From Zygnema cylindricum (taxonomy: Eukaryota > Streptophyta > Zygnematophyceae > Zygnematales > Zygnemataceae): DNA of 21,257 nucleotides. The position numbers and the translations under genes are program-made. The first letter of the stretch is position 1, and each line of letters starts with the position of its first letter. The stretch covers positions 1-21,257 of the forward strand of contig JBBHKE010003306.1 in assembly GCA_037447655.1 (NCBI GenBank). Reading direction: 5' to 3'. This document shows, piece after piece, positions 1-10,142 of the stretch. A model generated the notes under the pieces. The model saw only the letters and a list, made by a program, of their open reading frames with translations. It was not told the DNA's origin and searched no databases.

Positions 1-598
1 GGGTCAAAAAAACGCAAGACGACAAATTTTCGTACACCCTAAGTTAGAGAATGACGCAAATTGTACTTTATAAATTTGCGATTTCTTCGTACGGTCGCAA
101 CTTAGGCAGTACGACGCTAAGTTATAAAGGAAATAGACAGAAAAAAACCCGAACTTAGCCACATGGGGCCCCAGCCTAAGTCAAGAAAGGATAATTGCCC
201 TTGCGTTTTTAGCAATTGATGACGTGTCCTGCCTTTGACCAGTAAATACTCGTGCTTTTATTTGAGGAAAACGACAAAAACCGTTGACTTTTATATACTT
301 TTCTAGCGACGTTATTCTGCCGTACACCTGTTTGTTGGTACTAGTTGGAAATTTGTCGCATCTACAAGTTTGTTCGTAGATGATCAAATTATTTTTTGTC
401 GCCTTTGTGACTTGTGTTAGAATATTGGGAGAATCGGCGGGTTTTGTCGATATAATAATATTTATTTTGTTCGCGTTGTATCAGAGTTACGGTTCTCTTG
501 GTTTGGTTTTGAAGTTACGTTTCAGTTTACGTTTGATTGAATACGTTCCAGTTTTAATTGCAGCAGCATAGTTTCATTGGTGTCGTTTCATCGTGTAC
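1..598. other. Non-satellite flank, left part; no recognisable gene
   Basis: This stretch is unrelated to the satellite that fills most of the window and has more CpG. The only open frames are short (68 codons on the minus strand at 181-387, 63 codons on the plus strand at 380-571). Neither encodes a domain or motif I recognise, and the second is a run of hydrophobic residues as expected from T-rich DNA. Visible sites are an inverted repeat CGCAAATT/AATTTGCG at 55-62 and 73-80, the palindrome GGGGCCCC at 165-172, and the CTAAGTT cluster listed separately. TGACGTG and TTTGACC near 219-240 resemble plant bZIP and WRKY sites, but such short motifs occur by chance. It could be part of a transposable element whose left end lies outside the window. 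Confidence 0.5.
38..181. repeat. Cluster of alternating CTAAGTT inverted repeats
   Basis: The core CTAAGTT or its complement AACTTAG appears at 38-45 (forward), 99-106 (reverse), 116-123 (forward) and 152-159 (reverse), with a shortened forward copy CCTAAGT at 175-181. The flanking base also matches within pairs: CCTAAGTT with AACTTAGG, and GCTAAGTT with AACTTAGC. Each adjacent forward/reverse pair could form an 8-bp stem. A subterminal repeat cluster of a DNA transposon or a structured untranslated region are both possible. The sequence alone does not decide. Confidence 0.45.
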
Positions 599-827
599 GG
601 TACACCGTCGATCGTATTTAGCATGTATGTTTTTTTCGCCATTGAACAACATCTTATCTCCGTACACATTTGTCCAATTTTCAATTGAAGGCAGCCATTC
701 GTAAGCTGAGATTACAACCTTTCAATCGCAACCGTCAAATCCACAATCCGACATGTATGTACGGAGAAAAGATGTTTTAAGAGAAAAAAAACATACACGC
801 TAAATACGATCGACAATGTAGTGTACC
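599..827. repeat. Long imperfect inverted repeat, possible MITE or foldback element
   Basis: The left arm (599 to about 672) is mirrored by the right arm (about 750-827). Outer ends are GGTACAC and GTGTACC. Next comes the shared block GTCGATCGTATTTAGC and then TGTATG followed by a T run, with complements at about 783-816. An inner block ACATCTT-TCTCCGTACA is mirrored at about 755-775. The loop of about 75 bp (675-749) is unpaired. Arms differ by a few substitutions and small indels. I could not find a convincing target-site duplication outside the ends, so a MITE is only one option. An inverted duplication or a small-RNA hairpin precursor would look the same. No transposase is encoded. Confidence 0.6.
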
Positions 828-1379
828 ATTTTAATGCTACTACTTTGTGCTAAGTAATAGTTTGTTGCATGCCGTGAAGTTCCAGTTCTTCGTGAAATGT
901 TAGGCGTGGCGTGAAATCTTCCGCGTGCCAATGTGTTTTGTACGGCGCACGTATGCATCAGGATTGCGACGCCTTATATTTGGTTTCTTAGTGGGCTTTC
1001 GTGGCAGGGAGTTGTCGGTACCTTTGAAGGTATTTAAGGAACGACTTGTGGCAACCTTACATTATCAGTGGCAGGGATCAGAGTTAGCAACCTGAGTGAG
1101 TGAGTGACTGGGGAAATATATTGTAAGTGAGAAAAATCTCAGTAAAATATACTTGTGTTTTGATAAACTTCTGTTTAATTTTTTTAGACTGTGATTGTTT
1201 GCTTCCGCTGTAACTTGTGAGTATATTTGTGAGCGTCAGATCGATCCTAGTTTATAACAATTTGTCGTGACATGCTGTCATGCCGCATCTCGTCGGCCAC
1301 TTTAGTTGTTTATATTTAGGTGTTAGGACGGTCAGCCGCTACACTAATTTGTATTTGGGTGTTATTTGGGTTTCGCAAG
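828..1379. other. Non-coding flank between inverted repeat and 196-bp tandem repeat
   Basis: No open frame of note lies here. A TATTTAAG box at about 1030 is followed by AGGGATCAGAGTTAG near 1073, which loosely resembles the start of a retrotransposon primer binding site (TATCAGAG), though the match is poor. Direct copies of CGTGAAAT occur near 889 and 919. The region could be the end of a long terminal repeat or a promoter with 5' leader. I cannot choose between these. Confidence 0.35.
1123..1187 (+). other. Possible small spliceosomal intron
   Basis: A strong 5' splice-site match (GTAAGT at 1123-1128) is followed 65 bp later by a pyrimidine-rich tract ending in TTTTTTTAG (1179-1187). TGATAAAC lies between them near 1161 as a plausible branch region. 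The length suits a short plant or insect intron. No coding frame on either side supports it, so it would have to be in an untranslated leader, or be chance. Confidence 0.2.
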
Positions 1380-1850
1380 ACTGTACGACGTGTACAGTAC
1401 AACCTACATTTTCCTTAATTTCCGGGATGATGATTTGGACCGTACCCGCGGTCCTACCGTACGACATATATTTTCCGCGATATCCGTCGACAGTGGATTT
1501 GATTATTTCTCGTCGACCGTACGACTCACGTTGACCGGAATTCCCGCGGCCACAAATTGGACCGTACTTGCGGTCCTGCCGTACCTGCTTTTATTTCCCG
1601 GATTTTCCGCCGACGACTCATATTCGAATTCACGTCGGTGCAAATAATCATTCCGTACCACATCTATTGCCCGCGATTTCCGCCGACCGCTACTTTGGTG
1701 ATTTCACGTAAACCGAACGACTTACCTTTTTCGGAACTTCCGTGACTACAAATTGGATCGTACCTTCGGTCCTACCGTACCTACGTTCATTTCCCGAAAT
1801 CTCGGCCGACGACAATTTGGAATCATTTCACGCGAGGGAGCATCTCGACC
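1380..1850. repeat. Diverged tandem repeat, 196-bp period with internal sub-repeats
   Basis: Matching landmarks recur 196 bp apart. The block CCGTACGACATATATT at 1457 matches CCGTACCACATCTATT at 1653. CCGTACCTGCTTTTATTTCC at 1579 matches CCGTACCTACGTTCATTTCC at 1775. TTGGACCGTACTTGCGGTCC at 1557 matches TTGGATCGTACCTTCGGTCC at 1753. Within a unit, TTGGACCGTAC followed by CGGTCCTACCGTAC also occurs at 1435, so each 196-bp unit contains two related sub-units of unequal length. The copies are clearly diverged. Three overlapping open frames of 62-93 codons span the region, but they are in different frames, and a period of 196 is not a multiple of three, so I read the repeat as non-coding. Confidence 0.6.
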
Positions 1851-2861
1851 GTCGTCGCGAAGTACACGATTTTCGTAATATCTCATCTGAACCGTTGACA
1901 CGTGTGACAGACAAAGCGACTGTCAGTTCTGACGAAGTGACGCGATTGGACATTTTAAAGTCGTGAACCATTTGGAGGTTCACGCATTCACATGTAGATA
2001 GGAAGGGTTTTAATCCGTAGGTTATAGATTCTGTAACGTAGGGCATAGGATTTCGGCTTTCTATTGGCTGAATCCAAACTAGACGCAAATATTTACATAG
2101 CACGCTGTACTCTGATTGGCTTGTTTTCGCTAGGCGTAGTTTTGGTTACTTAGTTCATTTCGCATCATTTCCTGCACACAATTTTCAAGTGCAGGAATTA
2201 TTCATTTGATTTATTTTCAGTTTTGAGGATTCTCTGCAGCCATCTTTTTATTTGTAAAATTGTCCGGACAGCTTAGAGGCGATTTTTTGCCTTTGCGTGA
2301 AGCGTCTAGTTTTCTATTACATTATCAATATCTTGTAAAGCCTTACAAATTAATCTATACGGCTTCGGCCAAGACCTACACGGTTTCCCTTCACTTTTCT
2401 CATCTTTTTGAGTGGATTTCGACCGCGATCTCACAACACAAACTTCTTTTCCCGATTGTGGCTGAACTCTAATTAGTGTGGAAGTTGCATGTTGGGATTA
2501 TTGTTACGTTGTTTTTATTTATTGTGATTGTGTATTTATTTCTATTTGGCTTTTGCGCATCTTTTGAGTTTGGTTATCTCAAACCTCATAAGTGTCGGGC
2601 ATATTGTCATTTTCGGTTTTTATTTATCTTTCTCGGTTGTTTATGCTTTGATTTATTCTATTTAAGTATAAATTCAGATTATCCTTGATAAGATAACTCC
2701 TGTAAGGAATATAAATAGACCGTGGGGCCTAGTGGTCATGCGGTATTTATCAATTTGTACTTTTTTGTTTTATTTCATTTACGATATCTCGCTATCATTT
2801 GAGTTTAAGTTGAGCACAACTGATGATATTGCATTCACCTTCATGTTATTTGACACATGCA
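1851..2861. other. Non-coding flank up to the satellite edge; no recognisable gene
   Basis: Frames of 70 codons at 2260-2472 and 2476-2688 are open. The second is almost entirely hydrophobic because the DNA is T-rich, and neither matches a family I know. CCAAT-type sites (ATTGG) occur near 2064 and 2113. A TATA-like TATAAATA lies at 2710-2717, just before GGGGCCTAGTGGTCATG (2724-2740), which resembles a tRNA A box, but no B box follows. From about 2864 the sequence ACACAAAC...AGTTATAAACATGG aligns to the satellite, so the array edge is within a few bases of 2862. Confidence 0.5.
2169..2197. other. Perfect 9-bp stem-loop
   Basis: TTCCTGCAC at 2169-2177 is exactly complementary to GTGCAGGAA at 2189-2197, leaving an 11-nt loop. 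No T run follows and no gene lies upstream, so I do not call it a terminator. It may be a structural or chance feature. Confidence 0.4.
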
Positions 2862-4739
2862 CGACACAAACTTAAGTTATAAACATGGTTCGGAGTTTAT
2901 TTTACATCTTTTTGTGACCGCGAACAATAAACATTGTTTGTTATAAATACCCTTGTTAGCGCAAAATCAAATTTGTGTTGGAACATGGTTTAGGGTTTTT
3001 TAAAACTATTTTTGTGAGTGTTAACAATAAAATTGTTTGTTACTACTATAATTGTTAGCCAAACACGAAATTGTATTATAAACATGGTTCAGAGTTTATT
3101 TTACCTCTTTTTGTGACCGCGAACAATAATCGGTGTTTTTTACAAATATATCTGGAAGGGCAAACTCAAATTTGTGTTAAAAACATAGTTTAGGGTTTTT
3201 TTTAACAATTTCTTTGAGAATTACCAATATAAAGTGTTTGTTACCATTATTGTTCTTAACGCAAATACAAACTTGTGTAATAAATATGGTTCGGAGTTTA
3301 TTTTACCTCTTTTTGTGACCACGAACAATAAACGTTGTTTGATAGAAATATCTTTGTTAGCGCAAACTCAAATTTGTGTGAGAAACATGGTTTATGATTT
3401 TTTTTAACTATTTTTTTCAGCATTAACAATATAAAGTATCTTTTACCACTATTGTTGTTCGCGCAAATACAAACTTGTGTTTTAAACATGGTTCGAGGTT
3501 TATTTTACCTCTTTCTATGATCGCGAACAATAAACGTTGTTTGATACAGATATCTTTGTTAGCTCAAACTCAAATTTGTACTGCAAACATGGTTTAGGGT
3601 TTTTTTTAACTATTTTTGCTAGCGTTAACAAAATAAAGTGTTTATTACTAATAGTTTTGTTAGCGCAAACACAAGTTTTTGTTATAAACATGGTTCGTGT
3701 GTATTTTATCTCTTTTTGTGACCCTGATCAATAAACGTTGTTTGTTACAAATATCTTTGTTAGCGCAAACTCAAATTTATGCTAGAAACATGGTTTAAGT
3801 TTTTTTTTAACTATTTTTGTGAGCGTTAACAATATAAAAAGTATTTTACCGCTGTTGTTGTTAGCGCAAACACAAAATTGTGTTATAAACATGGTTTGGA
3901 GTTTATTCTGCCTCTTTTTGTGACCGTGAACAATAAACGTTGATTGATACAAATATCTTTGTTACCTCAAACTCAAATTTGTACTACAAACATGGTTTAG
4001 GGTTTTTTTTTTAACTATATTTGTTAACGTTAACAAAATAAAGTGTTTATTACCAGTATTGTTGTTAGCGCAAAAAAAAAATTGTGTTATAAACATGGTT
4101 CTAGTGTAATTTTCCTCTTTTTGTGACCCCGAACAATAAACTTTCTTTGTTACAAATATATTTGTTAGCGCAAACCCAAATTTGTGTTAGAAACAGTTTT
4201 TAACTATTTTTGTGAGCATTAACAATATAAAGTGTTTGTTACCACTTTTGTTGTTAGCGCAAACACAAAATTGTCTTATAAACATGGTTCGGAGGATATT
4301 TTACCTCTTTTTGTGACCGCAAGCAATAAATGTTGTCTATTACAAATAAATTTGTTAGCACAAACTCAAATTTGTGTTAGAAACATGGTTTGGAGTTTTT
4401 TTTAACTAATTTTGTGAGCGTTAACAATATAAAGAGTTTTTTACCACTAATGTTGTTAGCGCAAACACAATCTTCTGTTATGAACATGGTTCGGAGTTAA
4501 TTTACCTCTTTTTGTGACCGCGAACAATAAACGTAGTTTGTTACAAATATTTTCGTTAGCGCAAACTCATATATGTTTTTGAAACATGGTTTAGGGTTTT
4601 TTTAACTATTTTCTTAAGGGTTAACAATATAAAAAGCTTTTTGCCACTGTTCTTGTTAGCGCAAACACAAACTTGTGTTATAAACATGGTTGAGAGTGTA
4701 TTTTACCTCTATTTGTGATCGCAAACAATAAACATTGTT

Positions 4740-4853
<114 letters not shown>

Positions 4854-5225
4854 TTGTAAGCGCATACTCAAATTTGTGTTGGAACATGGTTTAGGGTTTT
4901 TCTGAACCATTTTTGTGAGCGTTAACAATATAAAGTGTTTGTTACCACTACTGTTGTTAGTGCAAACACTAACTTATATATTCAGAGTTTATTTTACCTC
5001 TTTTTGTGACTCGGAACAAAAAACTTTGTTAATTACAAATATCTTTGTCAGCGCAAACTCAAATTTGTGTTGAAAACATGGTTTAGGATTTTTTTTAAAC
5101 TATTTTTTTGAGCGTTAACAATGTAAAGTGTTTGATTGCACTATTGTTGTTAACGGTTCACAAACTTGTGTTACAAACATGGTTCGGATTTTGTTTTACC
5201 TCTTTTTGTGACCGCGAACAGTAAA

Positions 5226-5285
5226 CGTTATTTGTTACAAATATTTTATTATTATTGTTAACCAAACACAAACTTGTATTATAAA
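5226..5285. repeat. A-to-A junction: one B half lost
   Basis: An A half ending in TTACAAATATTTTATTATTA runs straight into TTGTTAACCAAACACAAACT, the start of another A half. The intervening B half is absent, so the A/B alternation breaks here. Unequal exchange or deletion between the related halves would produce this. Confidence 0.7.
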
Positions 5286-5490
5286 CATGGTTCAGAGTTT
5301 ATTTTACCTCTTTTTGTGACCACGAACAATAAACGTTGTTTCTTACAAATATATTTGTTAGCGCAAACTCAAATTTGTTTTAAAAACATAGTTTAGGGTT
5401 TTTTTTAACTATTTCTATGAGAATTAACAATACAAAGAGCTTTTTACCACAGTTGTTGTTAGCGCAAACACAAACTTGTGTTATAAACAT

Positions 5491-6096
5491 GGTTCGGAGT
5501 TTATTCTACCTCTTTTTGTGACCGCGTAGAAATAAAGTTGTTTGTTTCAAATATCTTTGTTATCGCAAACACAAATTTGTACTACAAACATGGTTTAGGG
5601 TTTTTTTTAACTATTTTTGTGAGCGTTAACAATATAAAGAGTTTTTTACCAATATTGTTGTTATCGCAAACACAAAATTATATTATAAACATGGTTCGGT
5701 GCTTATTCTATATCTTTTTGTGAGTGGGAACAATGGACGTTGTTTGTTACAAATATCTTTGTTAGCGCAAGCTCAAACTTGTCTTAAAAACATGGTTCGG
5801 AGTTTATTCTACCTCTTTTTGTGACCGCGTAGAAATAAAGTTGTTTGTTTCAAATATCTTTGTTATCGCAAACTCAAATTTATACTACAAACATGGTTTA
5901 GGGTTTTTTTTAACTATTTTTGTGAGCGTTAACAATATAAAGAGTTTTTTACCAATATTGTTGTTATCGCAAACACAAAATTATTTTATAAACATGGTTC
6001 CGTGATTATTCTATATCTTTTTGTGAGTGGGAACAATGGACGTTGTTTGTTACAAATATCTTTGTTAGCGCAAGCTCAAACTTGTGTTAAAAACAT
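5491..6096. repeat. Recent tandem duplication of 303 bp (three half-units)
   Basis: Copy 1 (5491-5793) and copy 2 (5794-6096) share rare variants found nowhere else nearby, including CGCGTAGAAATAAAGTTG, ACCAATATTGTTGTTATCGC and GAGTGGGAACAATGGACG. The period of 303 is three halves of 101 bp, an odd number, so the duplication inserts a half-unit out of phase. The joint near 5775-5800 passes from a B-like start (GCAAGCTCAAACTTG) into A-type ATGGTTCGGAGTTT. The two copies differ at only a handful of bases, which points to a recent event. Confidence 0.85.
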
Positions 6097-9000
6097 GGTT
6101 TAGGATTTTTTTTAACAATTTTTGTAAGCATTAACAATATAAAGTGTTATTTACCACTATTTTTGCTAGAGCAAACACAATCTTGTGTTATAAACGTGGT
6201 TCGTAGTGAGTTTGACCTCTTTTTGTGATCGCGAACAATAAAAGTTGTTCGTTATAAACATCTTTGCCAGCGCAAAATCAAACTTGTGTTAGAAACATGG
6301 TTTAGGTTTTTTTTCAAATATTTTTGTCCGGGTTAACAATATAAAGAGGTTTTTACCACTAATTATGTTAGCGCAAACACAAACTTGTGTTATAAACATG
6401 GTTCGGAGTTTATTCTATCTCTTTTTTTGACTGCGAACAGTAAATGTTGTTTGTTACAATTATCTTTGTTAGCGCAAACTCAAAATTGTGTTAGAAACAT
6501 GTTTTAGAGTTTGTTTTAACTATTTTTGTGAGTGTTAACAATATAAAGAGTTTTTTACCACTGTTGTTGTTAGTGCAAACATAAAAATATGTTATAAACA
6601 TGGTTCAGAATTTATTTTACCTCTTTTTGTGACCGCGAAAAATAAACGTTGATTGTTACAAATATCTTAGTTAGAGCAAGCTCAAATTTGTGTTAGAAAC
6701 ATAGTTTAGGGTTTTTTTGAATATTTTTGTGAGCGTTAACAATATAAAGTGCTCGTTACCACTATTGTTGTTAGTGCAAACACAAAATTGTGTTATAAAC
6801 ATGGTTCGGAGATTATTTTACCACATTTTGTTACCGCAAACAATAAACGTTGTTGTTACAATTATCTTTGTTAGCGCAAGCTCAAATTTGTGTTGTAGAA
6901 ACATGGTGTAGGGTTTTTTCTAAATATTTTTGTGAGCGTTAACAATATAAAATGTTTGTCACCGCTATTGTTGTTAGCCCAAACACAAAATTGTGTTATA
7001 ATGTGGTTCGTAGTTTATTTTACCTCTTTTTGTAAATGCAATCAATAAACGTTGTTTGTTACAAATATATTTGTTAGCTTAAACTCAACTTTGTGTTAGA
7101 AACATGGTTTAGGGTTTTTTTTAACTATTTTTGTGAGCGTTAACAATATAAATAGTTTGTTACCGCTATTGTTGTTAGCGCTAACACAAAATTGTGTTAT
7201 AATGTGGTTCGTAGTTTATACTACCTCTTTTCGTGACCGGGAACAATAAACGTTGTTTGTGACAAATATCTTTGTTAGCGCAAACTCAAATTTGTGTTAG
7301 AAACATGTTTTAGGGTTTTTTTTAACTATTTTTGGGTGCGTTAACAATATAAAGAGTTTGTTACCACTATTGTTGTTAGCGCAATCAAAAAATTGTGTTA
7401 TAAACATGGTTCGAAGTTTATTTTACCTCTTTTTGTGACCGTGAACAATTAACGTTTTTGTTAGAAATATCTTGGTAAGCGGAAACTCAAATTTGTGTTA
7501 GAAACATGGTTTAGGGTTTTATTTATTATTTTTGAGAGCCTTAACAAGATAAAGTTTTTGTTACAACTATTGTTGTTAGCGCAAACACATACTCGTGTTA
7601 TAAACATGGTTCATATTTATTTTACCTCTTTTTGTGATTGCGAACAATAAACGCTGTTTGTTACAAAGATCTTTGTTAGCATAAACTGAAATTTGTGTTA
7701 GAAACATGGTTTAGGGTTTTTTTTATCTATTTTTGTGAGCGTTAACAATATAAACAGTTTGTTACCGCTATTGTTGTTAGCAAAAACACAAACTTGTGTT
7801 ATAAACATGGTTCATAGTTTATTTTACCTCTTTTTGTGACCGCGAACAATAAACATTGTTTGTTACAAATATCTTTGTTAGTGCAAGCTTAAATTTGTGT
7901 TAGAAACATGGTTTAGGGTTTTTTTTTACTATTTTTGTGTGCATTAACAACATAAATAGTTTGTTACCACTATTAATGTTAGCGCAAACACAAAATTGTG
8001 TTATTAACATGGTTCATTGTTTATATTACTTGTTTTTGTGATCGCGAACAACTAACGTTATTTGTTACAAATATCTTTGTTAGCGCAAACTTAAATTTGT
8101 GTTAGAAACATGGTTTAGGGTTATTTAAACCATTTTTGTGTGCGTTAACAATATAAAGAGTTTGTTACCACTATTGTTGTTAGGGCAAACACAAAATTGT
8201 GTTATAAACATGTTTCGGAGTTTATTTTACCTCTTTTTGTGAACAGGAACAATAAACGTTGTTTGTTACAAATATCTTTGTTAGCACAAACTAAAACTTT
8301 TGATAGAAACATGGTTTATGGTTTTTTTAAATTATTTTCGTGAGCGTTAACAAAACAAAGTGTTTGTTACAACTATTGTTGTTAGCGCAAATACAAACTT
8401 GTGATATAAAAATGGTTTGGAGTTTATTTTACCTTTTTTTGTGACCGCAAACAATAAAACGTTGTTTGTTACAAATATCTTTGTTAGCGTAAACTCAAAT
8501 TTGTGTTAGAAAAATTGTTTAGGGTTTTATTTTAATATTTTTAGGAGCGTTAACAATATAAAGTTTTTGTTATCACTATTGTTGTTAGGGCAAAAACAAA
8601 CTTGTGTTAAAAACATGTTTCGGAGTTTATTTTACCTCATTTTGTGACCGCGAAAAATAAACGTTGTTTGTTACAAATATCTTTGTTAGCGTAAACTCAA
8701 ATTTGTGTTAGAAACATGGTTTAGGGTTTTTTTTTAATTATTTTTGTGAGCGTTAACAATATAAAGTGTTTGTTACCACTATTGTTGTTAGCACAAACAC
8801 CAACTTGTGTTATAAACATTGTTCGGAGTTTACTTTACCTCTTTTGTGACCAAGAACAATAAAAGTTGTTTTTTATAAATATCTTTGAAGCGCAAACTCA
8901 AATTTGTGTTAGAAACATGGTTTATGGGTTTTTTTTTAACTATTTTTGTGAGTGTTAACAATATATATAGTTTGATACCACTATTGTTGTTAGCGTAAAC

Positions 9001-9386
9001 ACAAACATGTGTTATAAACATGGTTCAGAGTTTATTTTACCTTTTTTTGTGACCGCGAACAATAAAGGTTGTTAGTTACAAATTTCATTGTTAGCGAAAA
9101 CTCAAATTTGTGTTAGAACCATGGTTTAGGGGTTTTTTTTACTATTTTTGTGAGCGTTAACAATATAAATAGTTTGTTACCGCAATTGTTGTTAGCGTAA
9201 ACATAAACTTGTGTTATAAACATGGTTCATTGTTTATTTTACCTCTTTTTGTTACCGCGAACAATAAACGTTGTTTGTTACATATATCTTTGTTAGCGCA
9301 AACTCAAATTTATGTTAGAAATATGGTTTAGGGTTTTTTTTTAACTATTTTTGTTGTCGTTGAAAATATTAATAGTTTGTTACCAC

Positions 9387-9391
9387 TAATG
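9387..9391. repeat. Left target-site duplication TAATG
   Basis: TAATG here matches TAATG at 10544-10548 on the far side of the insert. Joining the two satellite flanks with one copy gives TACCACTAATGTTGTTAGC, a junction present intact elsewhere in the array (near 4442). A sixth shared base (T) is ambiguous, but a 5-bp duplication lets the insert start with TG. Confidence 0.85.
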
Positions 9392-9478
9392 TGTTGAAAA
9401 TTGGTATTTTATATTTTATCTTTTTGCGTCGTGCTTTTATCATACTTGTCGTAGTCACTGAGAATTGACTTGCAGCCA

Positions 9479-9493
9479 TGTCTGCCTTAGACA
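9479..9493. other. Short hairpin TGTCT/AGACA in LTR
   Basis: TGTCT at 9479-9483 and AGACA at 9489-9493 form a 5-bp stem with a 5-nt loop just before the 27-bp direct repeat. It is short enough to be chance. Confidence 0.25.
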
Positions 9494-9496
9494 GAT

Positions 9497-9560
9497 GAGA
9501 AGATAGACATGAGATATGGCTCCGAGACAAGTTGAGAAGATAGACATGAGATATGGCTCC
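9497..9560. repeat. 27-bp direct repeat with 37-bp period in LTR
   Basis: An identical 27-bp block occurs at 9497-9523 and 9534-9560, beginning GAGAAGATAGACATGAG and ending ATATGGCTCC, separated by 10 bp. The perfect match implies a recent duplication within the LTR or its source family. Confidence 0.85.
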
Positions 9561-9583
9561 TGCAAAAGTAACATTGCCACAGA

Positions 9584-9598
9584 CAGGATTTGATCCTG
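9584..9598. other. Perfect inverted repeat CAGGAT/ATCCTG
   Basis: CAGGAT at 9584-9589 and ATCCTG at 9593-9598 surround a TTG loop. It lies within a 42-codon open frame (9553-9681) that I do not call as a gene. The dyad may be a protein-binding site or chance. Confidence 0.3.
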
Positions 9599-9755
9599 TA
9601 GACTACGGAGAAGAACCGTACGGACTACGCATCCGCCTTATCCGTAAGGTCTTGATGAATCGTAACATGCGTTGTATTTGATATTTATTTAAAGTTATAT
9701 CACCCGCATATTCCATTTAACATCCTACGAAACGAAACGCTACATGGAACGTGTG

Positions 9756-9789
9756 GTACCGCACGAAATGCAGTACCGCACGAAATAAA
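9756..9789. repeat. Two 17-bp tandem repeats in LTR, with AATAAA
   Basis: GTACCGCACGAAATGCA (9756-9772) is followed at once by GTACCGCACGAAATAAA (9773-9789). The second copy ends in AATAAA (9784-9789). If the LTR reads on the plus strand this lies upstream of the presumed promoter, so it is unlikely to be the working polyadenylation signal. Confidence 0.6.
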
Positions 9790-9868
9790 TGAAACAAACA
9801 TTTAATTTTCAACGGACGAAATTAAATGTTGCGATCGACGGTTCACAAAGCGAGAACGAATTTCACGC

Positions 9869-9942
9869 GGTCAACACGGAATGTTGACCGTCGAAATTCA
9901 ACGGTCAACACGGAAAATTGACCGGTGAAATTCAATGGTCAA
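9869..9942. promoter_or_regulatory. Palindromic 34-bp tandem repeat with five W-box cores
   Basis: Unit 1 (9869-9902) and unit 2 (9903-9936) each begin GGTCAACACGGAA, and a third partial unit starts at 9937. The core TTGACC or its complement GGTCAA falls at 9869, 9884, 9903, 9918 and 9937. Unit 1 is a dyad, GGTCAAC-7 nt-GTTGACC; unit 2 keeps GGTCAA...TTGACC. TTGACC matches the W-box (TTGACY) bound by WRKY factors in plants, and such repeats in U3 give some plant LTR elements stress-responsive transcription. The repeat is directly visible; WRKY control is inferred and depends on the host being a plant. Confidence 0.55.
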
Positions 9943-10071
9943 CATTTATTCGGCACGCCGTCAGATCCAACGGCTAAATTTCGGTCGCCGTAAAAGAACG
10001 GACGGCACGCATGAGTGCCGATATGCCGGAAAAACTATCTGGGAGAAGTTCGGCGAAATGGGAGGAAACGA

Positions 10072-10142
10072 CACGTGGCATCATCCTATTGGATGCCGAA
10101 AGAGAAAAAGGACAGAATGACGTTGACCTATAAGCCACGTGG
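10072..10142 (+). promoter_or_regulatory. Candidate U3 core promoter: G-boxes, W-box, TATA-like site
   Basis: G-box cores CACGTG lie at 10072-10077 and 10136-10141, the second inside the palindrome CCACGTGG. Between them sit an inverted CCAAT motif (ATTGG, 10088-10092), TTGACC at 10123-10128 and TATAAG at 10129-10134. The spacing looks like a compact plant promoter, with the 34-bp W-box repeat about 190-260 bp upstream of the TATA-like site. TATAAG is a weak TATA box and overlaps the region before the second G-box, so the start of transcription is uncertain. Confidence 0.35.

Noticed and set aside
1060-1090. Retrotransposon primer binding site near GGGATCAGAGTTAG
   Set aside because: The match to TGGTATCAGAG is broken and no LTR end (CA) precedes it; no coding region follows.
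1280-1966. Overlapping frames of 62-93 codons as a gene
   Set aside because: Three frames overlap over a diverged tandem repeat, no domain is recognisable, and no single frame spans it.
2260-2688. Two 70-codon frames as small membrane proteins
   Set aside because: Their hydrophobicity follows from T-rich DNA; there is no family match or gene context.
2710-2760. tRNA or tRNA-derived SINE (A-box-like GGGGCCTAGTGGTCATG after a TATA-like site)
   Set aside because: No B box (GGTTCGANNCC type) follows within 60 bp and no cloverleaf can be drawn.
9553-9681. 42-codon open frame inside the LTR starting MAPAKVTLPQTGFDP
   Set aside because: It is short, has no recognised motif and lies in an LTR; chance is more likely than coding.
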